The notes below the pieces were generated by a model. It was not told the DNA's origin. It saw only the letters and a program-made list of their open reading frames with translations, and searched no databases. DNA of 64,000 bases from Pieris napi (taxonomy: Eukaryota > Arthropoda > Insecta > Lepidoptera > Pieridae), in assembly GCF_905475465.1 (NCBI RefSeq), contig NC_062241.1:9114001-9178000 (forward strand), in the 5' to 3' direction. Shown piece after piece: positions 25,155 through 37,518 of the stretch (positions are counted from its first letter, which is position 1; every line of letters starts with the position of its first letter). A program made the translations under genes and the position numbers.

Positions 25155-28100
25155 ATGACATCTAAAAGTAGAAAAATAATAAATGAAGAAACATCAGAAG
25201 AGGTGGAACTATTTAACCATTGTAAAGAAATGGAAATTGTTTGTTATGCTATAACTAAAGTGATTGTAGAAGCGAGTAGTAAATGGCACAGATCAGCAAA
25301 ATCTACGCCTTCGCTATCTAATAGAAATTATATTATGGAATTGGTGAATATACAGGTACGTAGAAAACGCCTTACATTACCTTACTTAATTCATTTCATT
25401 TTAAAAATGTTAAACGTGTCAAACGTTTAGTTGTAATCTAACTCAGCTCAAATTAATCTGATAATTTTTTTTTTTTTTAAAGACAATTGACACCAATTGA
25501 CCTAGTCCCATGCTAAGCTGGTACAGCTTGTGTTATGTGTACTAGGCAACGGATATACATACATATTATAGATAGATATACATATAAATACATATTTAAA
25601 CACCCAAGACCTAAGAACAACACCAAATGCTCATCACATCGATGTTCGCCTCAGCCGGGGATCGAACCCGGGACCCATGGATTCGCAGTCAGGGGTACTA
25701 ACCACTAGACCAATGAGTCGTCAAATACCTAATCTGTTCGTATTAATGAGAAATTTTAAAAGTATCAGAATAATCAACACTGGTATATTTTACGTTTTTA
25801 TTATATTAAATTGCGTAATTTTGTTTAATTTAAATCTATTAAAAACTACATTTCAGGTACTAGATCAAATAATAGACTATTTAACTAAGCTAGTTAAGTC
25901 ATTTTACAAATTAAATCCTAAATTAGCTAGATTAAAAAGAGATAATGAATTAATGCTAAGCAAACACGATCATATTTTCGATAAGTTGTGTAGCAGAAGA
26001 TTTATAATGTGTCAATCTATTAACAATTTAATAACGACGATATTATCGACCTGTCTACGAAGAGAAGATTTGAGGAAGATGATCGAATCATGCTTATGGT
26101 AAGTTATCTACGTCTTTTTCTTTAATCTATGATAAATGGAAATCCTTAGATATGTCTGGTGTTCCGGAAGTAAAATTATGGTCTTCTTCTAAATTGTAAT
26201 AGAAGTTTTTTGAACAGATGAAGAAATTTTCTATAAAAAATAAAAAAAACAAAATATTATTTTAAACAGGATATTATTTTTTGCTTTGTCTATACTAGAC
26301 TTCCAAGAAGTCGCAGGCAAAAAAAGAGTCGGTTAAATAAAAATTAAAACCATGCAGCATGCTTTCCTAGTCTGTAGGTACAGACATGGATGCGTAGAAT
26401 TAATGATAATTAATTAGTTACTAAAAAAATTTAAATCGCTACTCATCGTGACCATTTTTACAGTTTAGTGGGAATATATAACAACTTGACGGGCCTCAGT
26501 TACAAAAAGTTTTCTGCGAAGTTCAATGTCTGCAGCAATACTTACCCAAATGCAACCAGCGAAACAAAACCCATCACGCTAACAAAGATTGTTCAGGTTA
26601 GCATTAAGTATTTCCTGTTTTGAGGGCGAGACGTTTTTGCTTTATGTCGATTTCTTTTCCGAACAAATAAAAAACGATTTTTCATATAGATTTCAATACT
26701 AAGCTAACAACTCATTTTGTTAAGCAACGGCAACAATATTCAAAATAATTCATCAATACATATATAATTTGAAACCCTGGCTAGTCCCCCAGTTACACAC
26801 AGTTTGACCTCTGAGTTTTGAGTAACAAATTACAAAAACGCAGCACACTCCTTTTGGAATGCGCCACAATTGATAGGCCGGCAACGCACTTGCGAGCCTT
26901 CTGGCAAATGTGAGTGTCCATGGGTGGCGGGATTACTTAACATCGGGTGAGCCTCCTGCCCGTGGGTTTATGTTCACGACCAAAATTAACCGCACATAAG
27001 AAGAAAAATAAATTCTAACGGTCTGGGTTCGAACTCACAAGTCATCAATCAAAAGTAGGACCGCGAGCTTAACTTGGCTAACAACTATAATAAAACAGAT
27101 GGGAAAATCATAATTCATTTAGTACAAAATTATTTATTATCCGTTAGAGACTTCATATAAAGACAACTTGTTACAGATCTTATCAAAAAGTCGCACGGAA
27201 GTGAATTGCCACCGTCTGATCCACTGTCTGGTCCAAATGTTTAAACCCGAAGAGCACCAAGATAACGCGTCTTCAAGTAGCGTAGACAGCTTAGAAATTT
27301 ACCAGTAAGATTTATTATTATTACACCGAATATGCAATATGCAAAGCACTAACATATCATATTATTGCTTTGCACCAATATTATGTATGTAAATGCTACG
27401 CAAATATTAATAAATGTATCCATGGGGTTAATATTGAAAAATCATTTTCCAGATTACTAATACCTATATGACGATAAAAAAGCCTGACTCAAAAAAGTTC
27501 TACAATAATTTAATTTAAAAAAAAGGGTGCGTGTACTTATGTACGCGCGTAAGAAGTTATACTTCTTTGGCATTATTAAAAATAGTTTTTGATTGCATGC
27601 AAATAATTAATTACAATTAAATAATCAAAGACTGGAAAAGGAGTCATTATAGTCAATAAAGTTCAGTTTACATTTGAAAAATTAAATAAATAAATATTTA
27701 TTATTATTCTCTTACATTAAGTGTAACATAAATTCTATTATTATTCGAATGTTGTTTTTAAATTATGTCCAATGCCGTAGCATCTTCCGTGGGCAACTTC
27801 ATTCTGTTAATTTTGTGTCACGGTGCGCGCGCGTCGTAAAATTTCACTCTCATCAATTTTTCATAACGCGCCTAAAGAAGTATAACTGCAAAACTATCCC
27901 GACGTTTTGAGTTCTTCATAACAAAATTGTACTAATGTAACGAGTTTATTATATAAAAATCTTGTAATACTTTCAGCACGCTAACAAAACACATAACGCC
28001 GCCATCTTCATCTGTATCCAAAATAGATAGTAACAAACGTCGAGAAGCTTTTATTGAGAACCGAAAAGCTAAAATGAAGCAAGCGCAGAGTCTCATCGAA

Positions 28101-31100
28101 CCAAAGAATGGACATAAGAAATTGAGTGAAGTTTTAAATCCACAGAATTCTGACTCAGAAATACCTTACACGTCACTTTTAAGTAACGAGTGTGTTTTGG
28201 ATGTTCTTCTTAATGAAGGTGTGTTCATATTCCTATCTGTTTTTAATTCTAATAATGTATATACTTTTCCTGTATGTGTGTGTGAATTTTTTGTAGTAAT
28301 TTAGCCTCGAATTTTGTTCCTTAACCCCTATCTATGCCTAATATGACTGTGTCTCCCTATGTCGCAAGTATTATAAATAATAATAACATTCTCCTTACTT
28401 CTACTAGTTCAAGTTTCATAGGATTGTAAAGGTTGTAATAACGTCGACAATATGTTATAAAGTTTATATTAATTAGCGTGGGTGTGGGCTTAGATATCGA
28501 TGTATGGAAATGAAAGATACAAACGTTAACGTCCAGAAAAATGACGCGAATAGAACTTGTCACGCCATCTATCGATACATTTAAACAACGCTATCAATTT
28601 AACACCGTCAAATATATGTAGTGCACAGGGAATGTGGTATGATTTTGCGCACATTTAAAATGATTTTTTTTATGAATCATATCATTTGGATTATTTCAGA
28701 GAACGTGAACAGTATTCTACAAAGCGAAGAAGTATATATTGAAGTATTGTTAGATACGGTGGCAAACATTTCGCCGTTGCTACTGGGGAATAAAGGCGTT
28801 AAGAAACTGAAATCAGGTAAATAATACGTTAAATTGTAAGCAGTAAGCTGAGGTTCACAATCTTTCGACAGTTTATAATCTCGCGAGATAGATTACAATC
28901 TAACGGTGTTTACAATTTTACGTTAACATATATACAGCGAATAATTAAATTATTCAGCAATAATAACTATGTATAATAGTGACAGCTAGATAACTCTGTA
29001 TAACACGTTGCTAGTGTGAAGATGTGAAAATATTTATTTATTTTTTATTTATATGATTTTACAATTTATTTTCAGGAAGGTTGCAAGCGAGTAAAAAAGC
29101 AGCTCAGAAGGTGACGGAGTATTATCAGAACATTCTATGGGGCGATGTTGGTAACTGCCTAGAACACATTGTCTTATGGTGGTCCTCATTTCCTTTAGCC
29201 ACAAGGTAATATTTCCTTTCCCAAGGTATGTACCGTCTTATTAACCGCCTTTGTAGTGGTTAATGCACCTAGCGTATACGCTGGCGTGCGTTATTTGTTT
29301 GTGAAAATTTTTCGAAATTGTTTGAAATGCGCAGAAGTGCCACATGAAACGGTCGCAAATATATGTCTGTTCATTGGGGCGTTAGATTCATTCATTACTC
29401 GTTTTCTTGTGTAAAGATTTTGAATGAAATCTATTTCATGTGAGTTAGAATCTAATACAAATTAATAATAGATCAATAATTTCGTTTGATTGTGAAAAAT
29501 ATAATGAATGCAAAGATGGTTCGTGTCGCGCTGAGATTAAACTGACGATGGTGACCAATCATAATCAAAGGAAATGTTACCAAATCTATATTTTAAAAAG
29601 AATGTGTATTTTAACTATATGTATATACATTTTTATTTAAAGGTCACCAAGTGTCAGCCAAAACCTTCGTGAATGGTTATTCTCTATCTTCAATGTTAAT
29701 AGTAAGTTAAGTGTTATTTTTGAAATTAATAAATAGTTTATATTATTTTAATTGTTAATCAGTCTAAAGGTGTTTTAACTTTCCTAGTTTCAAGTATAGT
29801 TTGTAATAATTGAAAAAACCCAAAACGAGATCTCAATGAGACAGCCCTTAAATAATGTGTTGCTTTATATTCCGTTTACACTATTTAAATGCATCTCTAC
29901 TTTTAGTACAGGGAATTTATTAAAAGGGTTTAATTGTTGGGATAATTCGTATTGTACGCTACAACCATTGCAAAGCTTATTAGAACGAAAACATCTCAAA
30001 ACCTATATATTTTTTCGTAATATTAAAAGTCTGTGGTTTCCCATAGACACGCCGGATTTGGTGCTATCGGCACTGAGGATTCTCGCCGATGCTTTAGGCT
30101 GTCACGTTACTTCTACGTCGTGGGATAAGCACTTCGGGTAAATATCTATGCTCTCTGAATAATGTATCTTACGGAATTTTATTATACATATTCATTAAAG
30201 TTTTTAGGCCAAATCACGCCTACATAGATTATATGTACCAAATTTTGACATGTTTATCAGTTAATTAAGAACTTGTAAAAGGAATTATTACTGTAAAATC
30301 TTGCTATTTATCTTTAAAAATTCAATATTTACTATTCATAGAATGCTATCATATAATCATAGATTTAATAATAATTTTGTAACCCGTCTACTGGCTACTG
30401 GTTTCTAGTAATGTTAATATCTGAAAATTTTAATAATCAATCTTATCAATGTTATCACATCATAGATTTTAAATATGCGTAAAAGGGACGTTCCAGTTTC
30501 TATAAAACGAGATTGCTACATATCGTATAGATAAAATCTACAGATCTATAATCGAAGCGAATATACAGACAAGGACTGTTATTAAACGCATATAGAAAAA
30601 TCAACGATTCAAAGCAAATTCGAGAAAGGCATAATTAATATTAATAATTCGTAATTTTCTTTGCATATAGGGCAACATTGACAACGAACTTAAGAACTAC
30701 ATCGCTGGCGATCTATCCAGGTCTCTCCATAAATATAACTGAAGTAAGTTTTATTGGTGAAGTAATTTTTGTATTTTAATTAAGACAAGTCTAAAAATAT
30801 AATCAAATCAGTCTTGTCTTTATGTCAAATCACGCCCACAATCAATCACTGCCTACCATACTCCGAAATTCCAAGTTTGCGTTTGCTTTTATTAGGATTA
30901 TAATTACTAACATTAAAATCGCTTTTGTAGTTTCGTAGTAAGCTTGTAGATTTAACAAGTCAGGCTTGAACTTACTGTAAGTCACAATTAGTTAAACAAT
31001 GTATTAACTGATTTGCAAAATCAGAGTGAGAAAGACGAACCATTCAATAGCTTTTAATGGCTTTATGAATAAGGTTTAAAATTTTCGCTTCTTTATTTGT

Positions 31101-34100
31101 ACATTTGAAGTCTTCCACCGATTTATTGCTTAAAATTTTTATGTATTTTTAAATATTTTTAAGGCAACTGATACCGGGGCAAATTACGCCGTAATGCTGC
31201 AAGAGCTGGTATCTCTTAACAACCACTGTGAAGTGACATGGGACTACATAATGGGCGCGCCTTTAGAAGATTTACCTATTGTTGAACAAATACCCATTTT
31301 ACATAGACTTGGTATGTCAAAAGTGTTTTAGTCTTATTTATTTAGAAAGGTGCCGAAGTTTGCTTAAAATTCACTGGACATGGTGGTGTATCTATTTTTA
31401 CATAGTCATATTTGCTATTATCATTATTTCATTTAAGTCCGTTCGTACCATATTTTAATTAATAAATCTATTAACCGATTTGGTATCACTTAATACGTAA
31501 CACGCAATATTTCAACATGGCATGCAAAAAAAAAATGTATTCCATTATCTTTAGGATTTCAGATCAATGGTTCGATAAATAACTCACGTGCCATTTATTG
31601 GAGGAAAACCCGTCGTGGGATTTAAAATCGCTGCAGTGCTAAATTACTATTATAGTTTGATAATCTTGATACTATATGAAAAAAAAATTACTTATATATA
31701 TAATTTTTATGAGTAAATGACACGTAGTAAATAGATAACTTAGCATAACGACCACGTAGGTTCGCATTCCGAACACCTGATATATCCCGTTTATACCAAA
31801 CACCATCTTAGGTCACTAGATTATGACTCTTAAGCGGGCCATAGACGGACCGCATATTGCGGCGACCGCACGGCGATCTGCAGTTTCCATACCAAATTCA
31901 TATCCTCAATACACGGACCGCTCGAGCAGTTCCTGAGCAAACCGCATGTTGCAGTCGGTTTTGACTGCAACATGTGGCCCGTCTATGGCCCGCTTTAAGC
32001 ACTGTTTAACAGTTCCTAGGATAAGATTTTATATTAAGTTTGAGACCCTGTATGTTTTACAGACCATTCCATACACACTTACCGCTTGTGGTGTCTCGCG
32101 GAAACCCGTAGACTTGCGAATAACTGGGCAATGGATGATTTCTTCCGCATCGCACACAAAGACATGGTCGCATGTATGGAACAACTTAATCAGTTACGAT
32201 TCGCTGATCATACACTTACAATTGAATCAGGTAAAAAAGTAAATCAGAAGTACACTGTTTAACTAAAGAATCTGCCTACTCATTACATAGTTAATATAAT
32301 TCGGCAAATCAGTTTATATAAACGCAATATTTTTATACGAGTAATTCCGGAAATTAGGTTAAAATAAACAAATTTAAAATATGTACCATTTATGTTTTGT
32401 TAGTAATGTTTATATAGTAAATGGTGGTACTTTTGTTTTCTATTTAAAAACCAATAGTATTATCTTTTTAGGAAAAATCGGGGTTCATGAAAACGTTTGC
32501 GCAAAAATGAGAGAAAAACTAGTGTCCGAAGTAAAAGTCAATATTCAAAAATTTAAGGTAAAATTATTATATATTTATTAATATTATACTAATTATTATT
32601 TATATTTATACCAACATTGTCGCTGATTTAGTATTAAATTTTATATGTATTAATAGCCACCCACAATTTTTAAAGAAATTCCTGTAAATTCTTGATAAAC
32701 TAAAATCAATTTTCATAATCATAATTTTAAAACCTGTAGGTATATATTATATATGTATATGAAATATGAATTTCTTAAATTTATTACCGATATTAACTTT
32801 CGTTCAGAAATTTGTAATAAAACATATTTCAGGATGCCACAGAAGAAATAATATCGGTGTTATCATCTGTGTGTGGAACGACAAGTCTGGCTCATCTCAC
32901 CATGATGTTCCCAAGCAACGCGGAATGGCGGCGCGTCACTGAATCGTTGCCACAATATTCTGCATATGTGCATGAGTTCTTAGGTATTCACTTTTATCGC
33001 TGGAACATTAACAATATACAATACAACTATCCACGACGCGGCGTCACGAATTTCGGATTGTTCATGAGATATTTAATTTAATATCCTGAAAACTCTCAAG
33101 CTAATTACAAAACCCTTTCTATGACACCTTTTCGCTGAAATAATTTCACTGAATCATGTAGAACGGCCACAGAACAGAGCAACGCTTGAAAGTTCACAAA
33201 AAAATACATGTTTAATTAAAACTCGATGGGTTATTAATTTATAACCCCCCCTCCATCCATGATTTTATTAAAGTAAATAAACAAAAGACATCAACTCCGG
33301 GTTTAATATAATCAGGTTACTAATATGTATGACGTCTTCCATAATGCACTAATAACGATCATTTTATATTTAATAATTGGTTAGCCACAGGCCACACTTT
33401 TAGAACATTTTACCATGGGCAGCATTTTTATTTAATGTTTTTTACGTTTATTTAATTTCTATTGAATATTTCGACACAGATGTCGACGTACAGATACAAT
33501 ATTATTAGGTAATAAATGTTTTCCATTAATTTTCTTCATGTCTTTTCTTTTTCAGACAAAATGCTACTCCCCGTAATAAAAGCAACTGATGACATTACAA
33601 CTCTAAACATGGTGCTAAGAATAATGTGCGAATCCTGGTTACACCACATATATGTGGCTAAAGTGAAATTTACGTAAGTATTTCGTCCGGGCGATATGCT
33701 GATATTTCGTCTTATTAAAGCAAGTAGGTTTTTTGTTATTAACCTTGCAAATATAAAACAAATACAACGTAGGCGAGATACCGTAACCTATTTCTGTCTT
33801 TGATCACCTTTTGTTTTGTGTCCAATGCGAAACAATTAGTTTTGTCAGAAACCTTGGATCTCTTAAGTCCCGTACTTGGGTCTCATGAGTCATGACCGAC
33901 GCTTAGAGGCTGATATGTTGTTTAATAACGCCGTTACATATTTTCAGTAAGGTGGCCGCAGAGCAATTATTAGTAGACTTCAATGAGGTTCGTGTTTGGT
34001 TAAATGAATGTAAACCACTGACTACAACAGCAAGAAAACAAATGTTGCAAAACGAAGTTTTAAGGTAATCATTTTTGTATAAGCTAACCTTAAGGTTTCA

Positions 34101-35157
34101 TACAATTGTTTTTAATGCTGTTTTGCTATCGAAAATCTTTTTGACTTAAGTGTTAAAAATTACATGTCTTAATTACTTTTGGAATTTTAATTTTTAGCGA
34201 ATAAAAAAGGATTTAATTTGCTTCAGTCTGATTCACTACTCATTATTCGTGGTCTTTTGTTTCACACGTAAATAATAATATGTTTTATATTAAAATTTAG
34301 AATTAATCTTATATGGTGTTTATATTCCTAGCTTCTCTAATTATATAAATTGTTTATTGATCCAAGCTTTTTTATTCTATTTTGCTATTAGGCGATGTGA
34401 AGGTGTCGGTAGGCTGTTGTTACATGCGCCAGGAGATTTAATATCAATGCAAGAATCCACTATGCCGTCAGCAAAAATACGGAAAGACGGTAAGATTTTT
34501 TTAAAATATACTTCGCAACTGGCGTTAAATGAAAATAATAAATTAGTTAATTGTACCGCGACATTACAAAAACTTACTTGCATAATCTGTGCTATGACTC
34601 TCAGTAACGAAACTAAACAATAAATCGCCGACCTTGAATTGTCTTTGGGGTATTTGAAAACGTTGTCGATTTAGTTATAAATGGCGCAATTTGCATAGGA
34701 AGTTAATAATTTTATATCATAAAATAACAACATTAACGAATAATAAAAATTATTAGGGGAGCGTTCAAGTATTACGTAACGTATTTTTTTGTCCTTTTGT
34801 ACAAAAAAATACGTTACGTTACGATGCGGGGCGGGGATTGAATTACGCGTTATTGTTAATATTATTTTCTACTTAAACCACATAATAATAGTAACTAGAC
34901 GTAATTTGAACGGTCCCTAGATCACATAACTAAATAATATTTTTATTAAACATAGCCAAGGTTTATATCTGTTGGAACTGAGGACAGGTGTATAGAAACT
35001 ATAAAGGTCTATTATTTTTCTTTCAGACAACGAAACTCCTGATCAGATGATGCCCGCAGAGATGTATGTTCCTAATCAAAAGCAATGGTTGACGCTTCGT
35101 GCGAACAAACTAAGTGGACCCGTTGCATTCACACTTTGTTGCTTAGTTTTATATTAA
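25155..35157 (+). CDS. Ccdc142: CCDC142-like coiled-coil protein, 18 exons
   Basis: Exons: 25155-25355, 25857-26098, 26464-26596, 27177-27304, 27977-28218, 28700-28816, 29076-29205, 29643-29701, 30047-30137, 30671-30743, 31164-31311, 32063-32230, 32472-32557, 32833-32983, 33556-33673, 33948-34064, 34392-34489, 35027-35157. All are GT-AG and phases agree throughout, giving 810 aa. An in-frame TAA lies just before the ATG. The protein is mostly helical, with charged stretches such as KLARLKRDNELMLSKHD and a serine-rich linker in exon 4. No enzyme motif, signal peptide or clear membrane span is seen. I match the C-terminal half (VRVWLNECKPL, RCEGVGRLLLHAPGDLIS, VPNQKQWLTLRANKLSG) to the CCDC142 family, of unknown function; this naming is from memory and less sure than the exon structure. 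Confidence 0.75.
25468..25722 (-). repeat. tRNA-headed SINE, minus strand
   Basis: On the minus strand a tRNA-like head (TTGGTCTAGTGGTTAGTACC, then CCCGGGTTCGATCCCCGGCT) is followed by a body with TATATGTATATCTATCTATA repeats and ends in poly(A), seen as a run of T at about 25467-25481. It is in the first intron of the CCDC142-like gene. The open frame starting at 25677 begins inside this repeat and only becomes real coding sequence at 25857. Confidence 0.8.
26845..27000 (+). repeat. Dispersed lepidopteran-type repeat (GGCAACGCACTTGCGAGCC)
   Basis: Contains GCCGGCAACGCACTTGCGAG, then GTGTCCATGGGTGGCGG and GGTGAGCCTCCTGCCCGT. The inverted sequence occurs at 44567-44705. This is a frequent moth repeat, probably a retroelement 3' end. 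It lies in intron 3 of the CCDC142-like gene. Confidence 0.65.
27525..27888 (+). mobile_element. MITE family B, copy 2
   Basis: Starts GGGTGCGTGTACTTATGTAC, then the inverted end GAAGTTATACTTCTTTGGC; the far end reads GCGCCTAAAGAAGTATAACT. About 360 bp, the longest of three copies (others 3342-3630 and 43066-43363). No open frame. Located in intron 4 of the CCDC142-like gene, just before exon 5. Confidence 0.8.
28821..28928. mobile_element. Half copy of fold-back MITE family A at a splice donor
   Basis: Matches only one arm of the element at 46668-46984, from the central AATAATACG to the terminal CGTTAACA, followed by TATA as in the full copies. The left arm is absent, and homology starts 3-5 bases into the intron, at the donor of exon 6 (TCAG/GTAAATAATACG). 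Confidence 0.8.
31830..31998. mobile_element. MITE with GCGGGCCATAGACGG ends
   Basis: Begins TTAAGCGGGCCATAGACGGA and ends with the inverse, CCGTCTATGGCCCGCTTTAA; arms are about 35 bp with a few mismatches. About 170 bp, GC-rich against its surroundings. TTAA is present at both outer edges and could be the duplicated target. It lies about 65 bp before an exon of the CCDC142-like gene (32063). Confidence 0.7.
34757..34917. mobile_element. MITE family E, copy 2
   Basis: GGGGAGCGTTCAAGTATTAC at the left, TTTGAACGGTCCC at the right, more diverged than copy 1. It contains a second strong hairpin (CGTAACGTATTTTTTTGT with its inverse across a short spacer). In the last intron of the CCDC142-like gene. 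Confidence 0.7.
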
Positions 35158-36230
35158 TATCACAGTTTTGCTTGAGGCCTAAAATTTTACATCCTTATAA
35201 AATATTGCCGATATTATGCACTTTATATTCCTTCCGCCATATCCCAATAACATTTTAATATAAAACGTATAACCAGTTTTAAGCTATTATTAAAATACAT
35301 GTTTAATTTTATATATTTGATTTAAAGAATAAAGATTTAGAAATCCTAAATTTATTATTTTTTCTGTACCATCCCTAACTTCCTTATAACTTTACAAATC
35401 ATATACATACATATTATGAAAAAAATCAGGTATCGATAGGTAGCAGGTTAGGTAAGGTACATTATGCAATAGATATTGTCTATGTAGCTTTCAGTATGTT
35501 CCCACATATCCTCTCGGTACAAAGAAACCGAGTTCTTGGAGAACACTTAGGATGCTCACCATCGCAAGACTTTAAGTATATAGTAGGCCAACTCGTCTAG
35601 ACGAGTTAAACTCTAACATACTACCAACCAATGCGGCGTACAAGCTTGAGATGGCCTTAATGTTAGTAAACGTTGTTGTAGTAGCGATATATTGCTTGAG
35701 TTCCGGCCAAAGCAAAACGTCAGCTACATCCCTATAAGGAAAAATTATCAGTATGCTGCTTTCCTTTATTACTAAAAGGGAGTCGTTACAATCAAAATAA
35801 AAGACAATATTATCCAGAAAGTTAAATATATTTAATCAATTCAAACACTAACAAGTTTTAAATGAGAAAAAATTAAAGTTCATATGCATAAAAGTTTATT
35901 TGATTAGTCATTTACACACTAATTGTTCGTCGTCTTCGTACTGAAGCAAATCGTTATGGAGCGTCGTCTGTAAAACACATAGTACGCTCCAACACGAAAA
36001 TCCCGAAAATCCGTCGAAAACCAGTTCAACTTCCGAAAACCTGAACTTAACCTCAGGTCACGTTATCTCAAACTGAATATATTAAAACTCAGTTCAAGTT
36101 GACCGTTAGTCAAAATCCAAGTATTTATATCTTGCTAAGATGCCATCATACACAAATAGCTATTAACATTGATAAAAAATAACCTAAAAACCAAACTTAG
36201 ACCTATCACAGTTTTAGGAAATGCCACTTA
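35158..36230. other. 3' UTR and intergenic DNA after the CCDC142-like gene
   Basis: AATAAA at 35328-35333, about 170 bases after the stop codon, is the likely poly(A) signal. The following 0.9 kb shows no gene or repeat I recognise. Confidence 0.5.
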
Positions 36231-36841
36231 GGGGGCGTCCATAAATAACGTAAGGTGTTTAAGGGGGGGAGAGGAGGTCGAGTCAAATCTCATTTAATCT
36301 TACGTTGGAGTGAGGGTCTCGGCAAATATCACGCAATTTTTTTTTTATTGAAAAAAAAATTAGGAAAACGGTTGAGCCTAAAGGCCATCAAAGGCAACTT
36401 CCCGCTAACCCCATACCTAAACGCTCAATATTTCACTTATTTTGTCACTTAGTCTTTAGATAGAAGTTTTGAAACCTCATAACGGATTTTTAAGTTTAAA
36501 TCGATCGAACGAAGAATTTCGAAGTAATTCCAAAAAAACTCTTTTTTCGAAATTTTTCGTTTTCGATAACTCTCGAACGAATCAACCGATTTTGTCGGGA
36601 CTGGTGGCAATCAACGTGGTTTTTCAAACTTAAAATCAGATTTTGGATTCAATCGGCAAAAGCCGTTTAGAAATTATTCAAAAAAAACTGTGAGATTTTT
36701 CAAAGTTCAGCGAACCGTATCGATTTAAATTTTCACGAAATTTAATGGCAATGATATTTTTTGGATATATTTTGTTTTTTTTACCTATTTCGATCCAAAA
36801 TTAATAAAAAAACGCCTCACGTAATGTATGGACGCCCCCTC
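36231..36841. mobile_element. MITE-like element, GGGGGCGTCCATAAATAACG ends
   Basis: Left end AGGGGGCGTCCATAAATAAC, right end the inverse (GTAATGTATGGACGCCCCCT). About 610 bp, with an internal segment of the type CTCTCGAACGAATCAACCGA that recurs in insect repeats. The frames at 36255-36452 and 36761-36955 are within it and have no domain. It lies between the tail-to-tail CCDC142-like and DROSHA genes. Confidence 0.75.
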
Positions 36842-36909
36842 ACTAGTACACTATTTCCCGAAGTCATAAAAACTAAACTAGCCTATTTGAACCCCTTACA
36901 ACTTACATT

Positions 36910-37335
36910 ACTCAGCTCTTTCGTCTCTTTCCACCAAATTGTGTTTAAGCTCTGATGAAAAGAGACAGGTGACTAGTTAAAACGTTAGACTAATGTATTG
37001 TTAATAACGATAATTAGGCCTTAAAATAGGTAATTGATTTTATCTACAGTAAAAGTAACAAGGTTTCGCCAAAATTTAAACTCACTGATTTAGAAATAAA
37101 AGTTTACCCTCATATATCTTTAACATTCATTTTGTAATGAATAAATACTGTCTCTTTTTATCATAGAATAACCATAATTTAAGTGAGTCAATGCATTATT
37201 TTTATTAACAAGAGCATAGTTTGACAGATCTCGAAGTTAATATTATTTATAGAATCCCCAGCACGAATTCGTATTGCGTCTCTTTCTATCACATTATATT
37301 TACGCTGTGATCAACAGAGACAAATGAGTTAAAAC
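36910..37335. repeat. Two short dispersed repeat copies
   Basis: Copies at about 36910-36975 and 37275-37335 share CTCTTTCYAYCA...TTRTRTTTA.GCT.TGAT...AGAGACA with the copy at 3250-3310. The rest is AT-rich. The likely DROSHA poly(A) signal (AATAAA on minus) is at 37347-37352, just beyond. Confidence 0.45.
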
Positions 37336-37346
37336 GGGTAAATTGA

Positions 37347-37352
37347 TTTATT
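37347..37352 (-). terminator. Likely poly(A) signal of DROSHA
   Basis: AATAAA on the minus strand, about 167 bases past the DROSHA stop codon. Confidence 0.45.
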
Positions 37353-37518
37353 TTTTATGAATAGTATAAAAATAATGGATATAACGACCAAACATAGATT
37401 AACTACTACACAACAGCTATACTGACTGTTGCCAAATGTAAAAGAAAATGATAGCAATCAAACTATTAGGTATTTATATAGTTAAATGAAATTAACAATA
37501 AATTGACATTTCTAGTAT

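Noticed and set aside
25640..25722. Possible tRNA gene on minus
   Set aside because: A-box and B-box are present, but the sequence continues into a SINE body with poly(A); it is the SINE head, not a functional tRNA.
36255..36955. Small frames at 36255-36452 and 36761-36955
   Set aside because: Inside or at the edge of the MITE-like element at 36231-36841.
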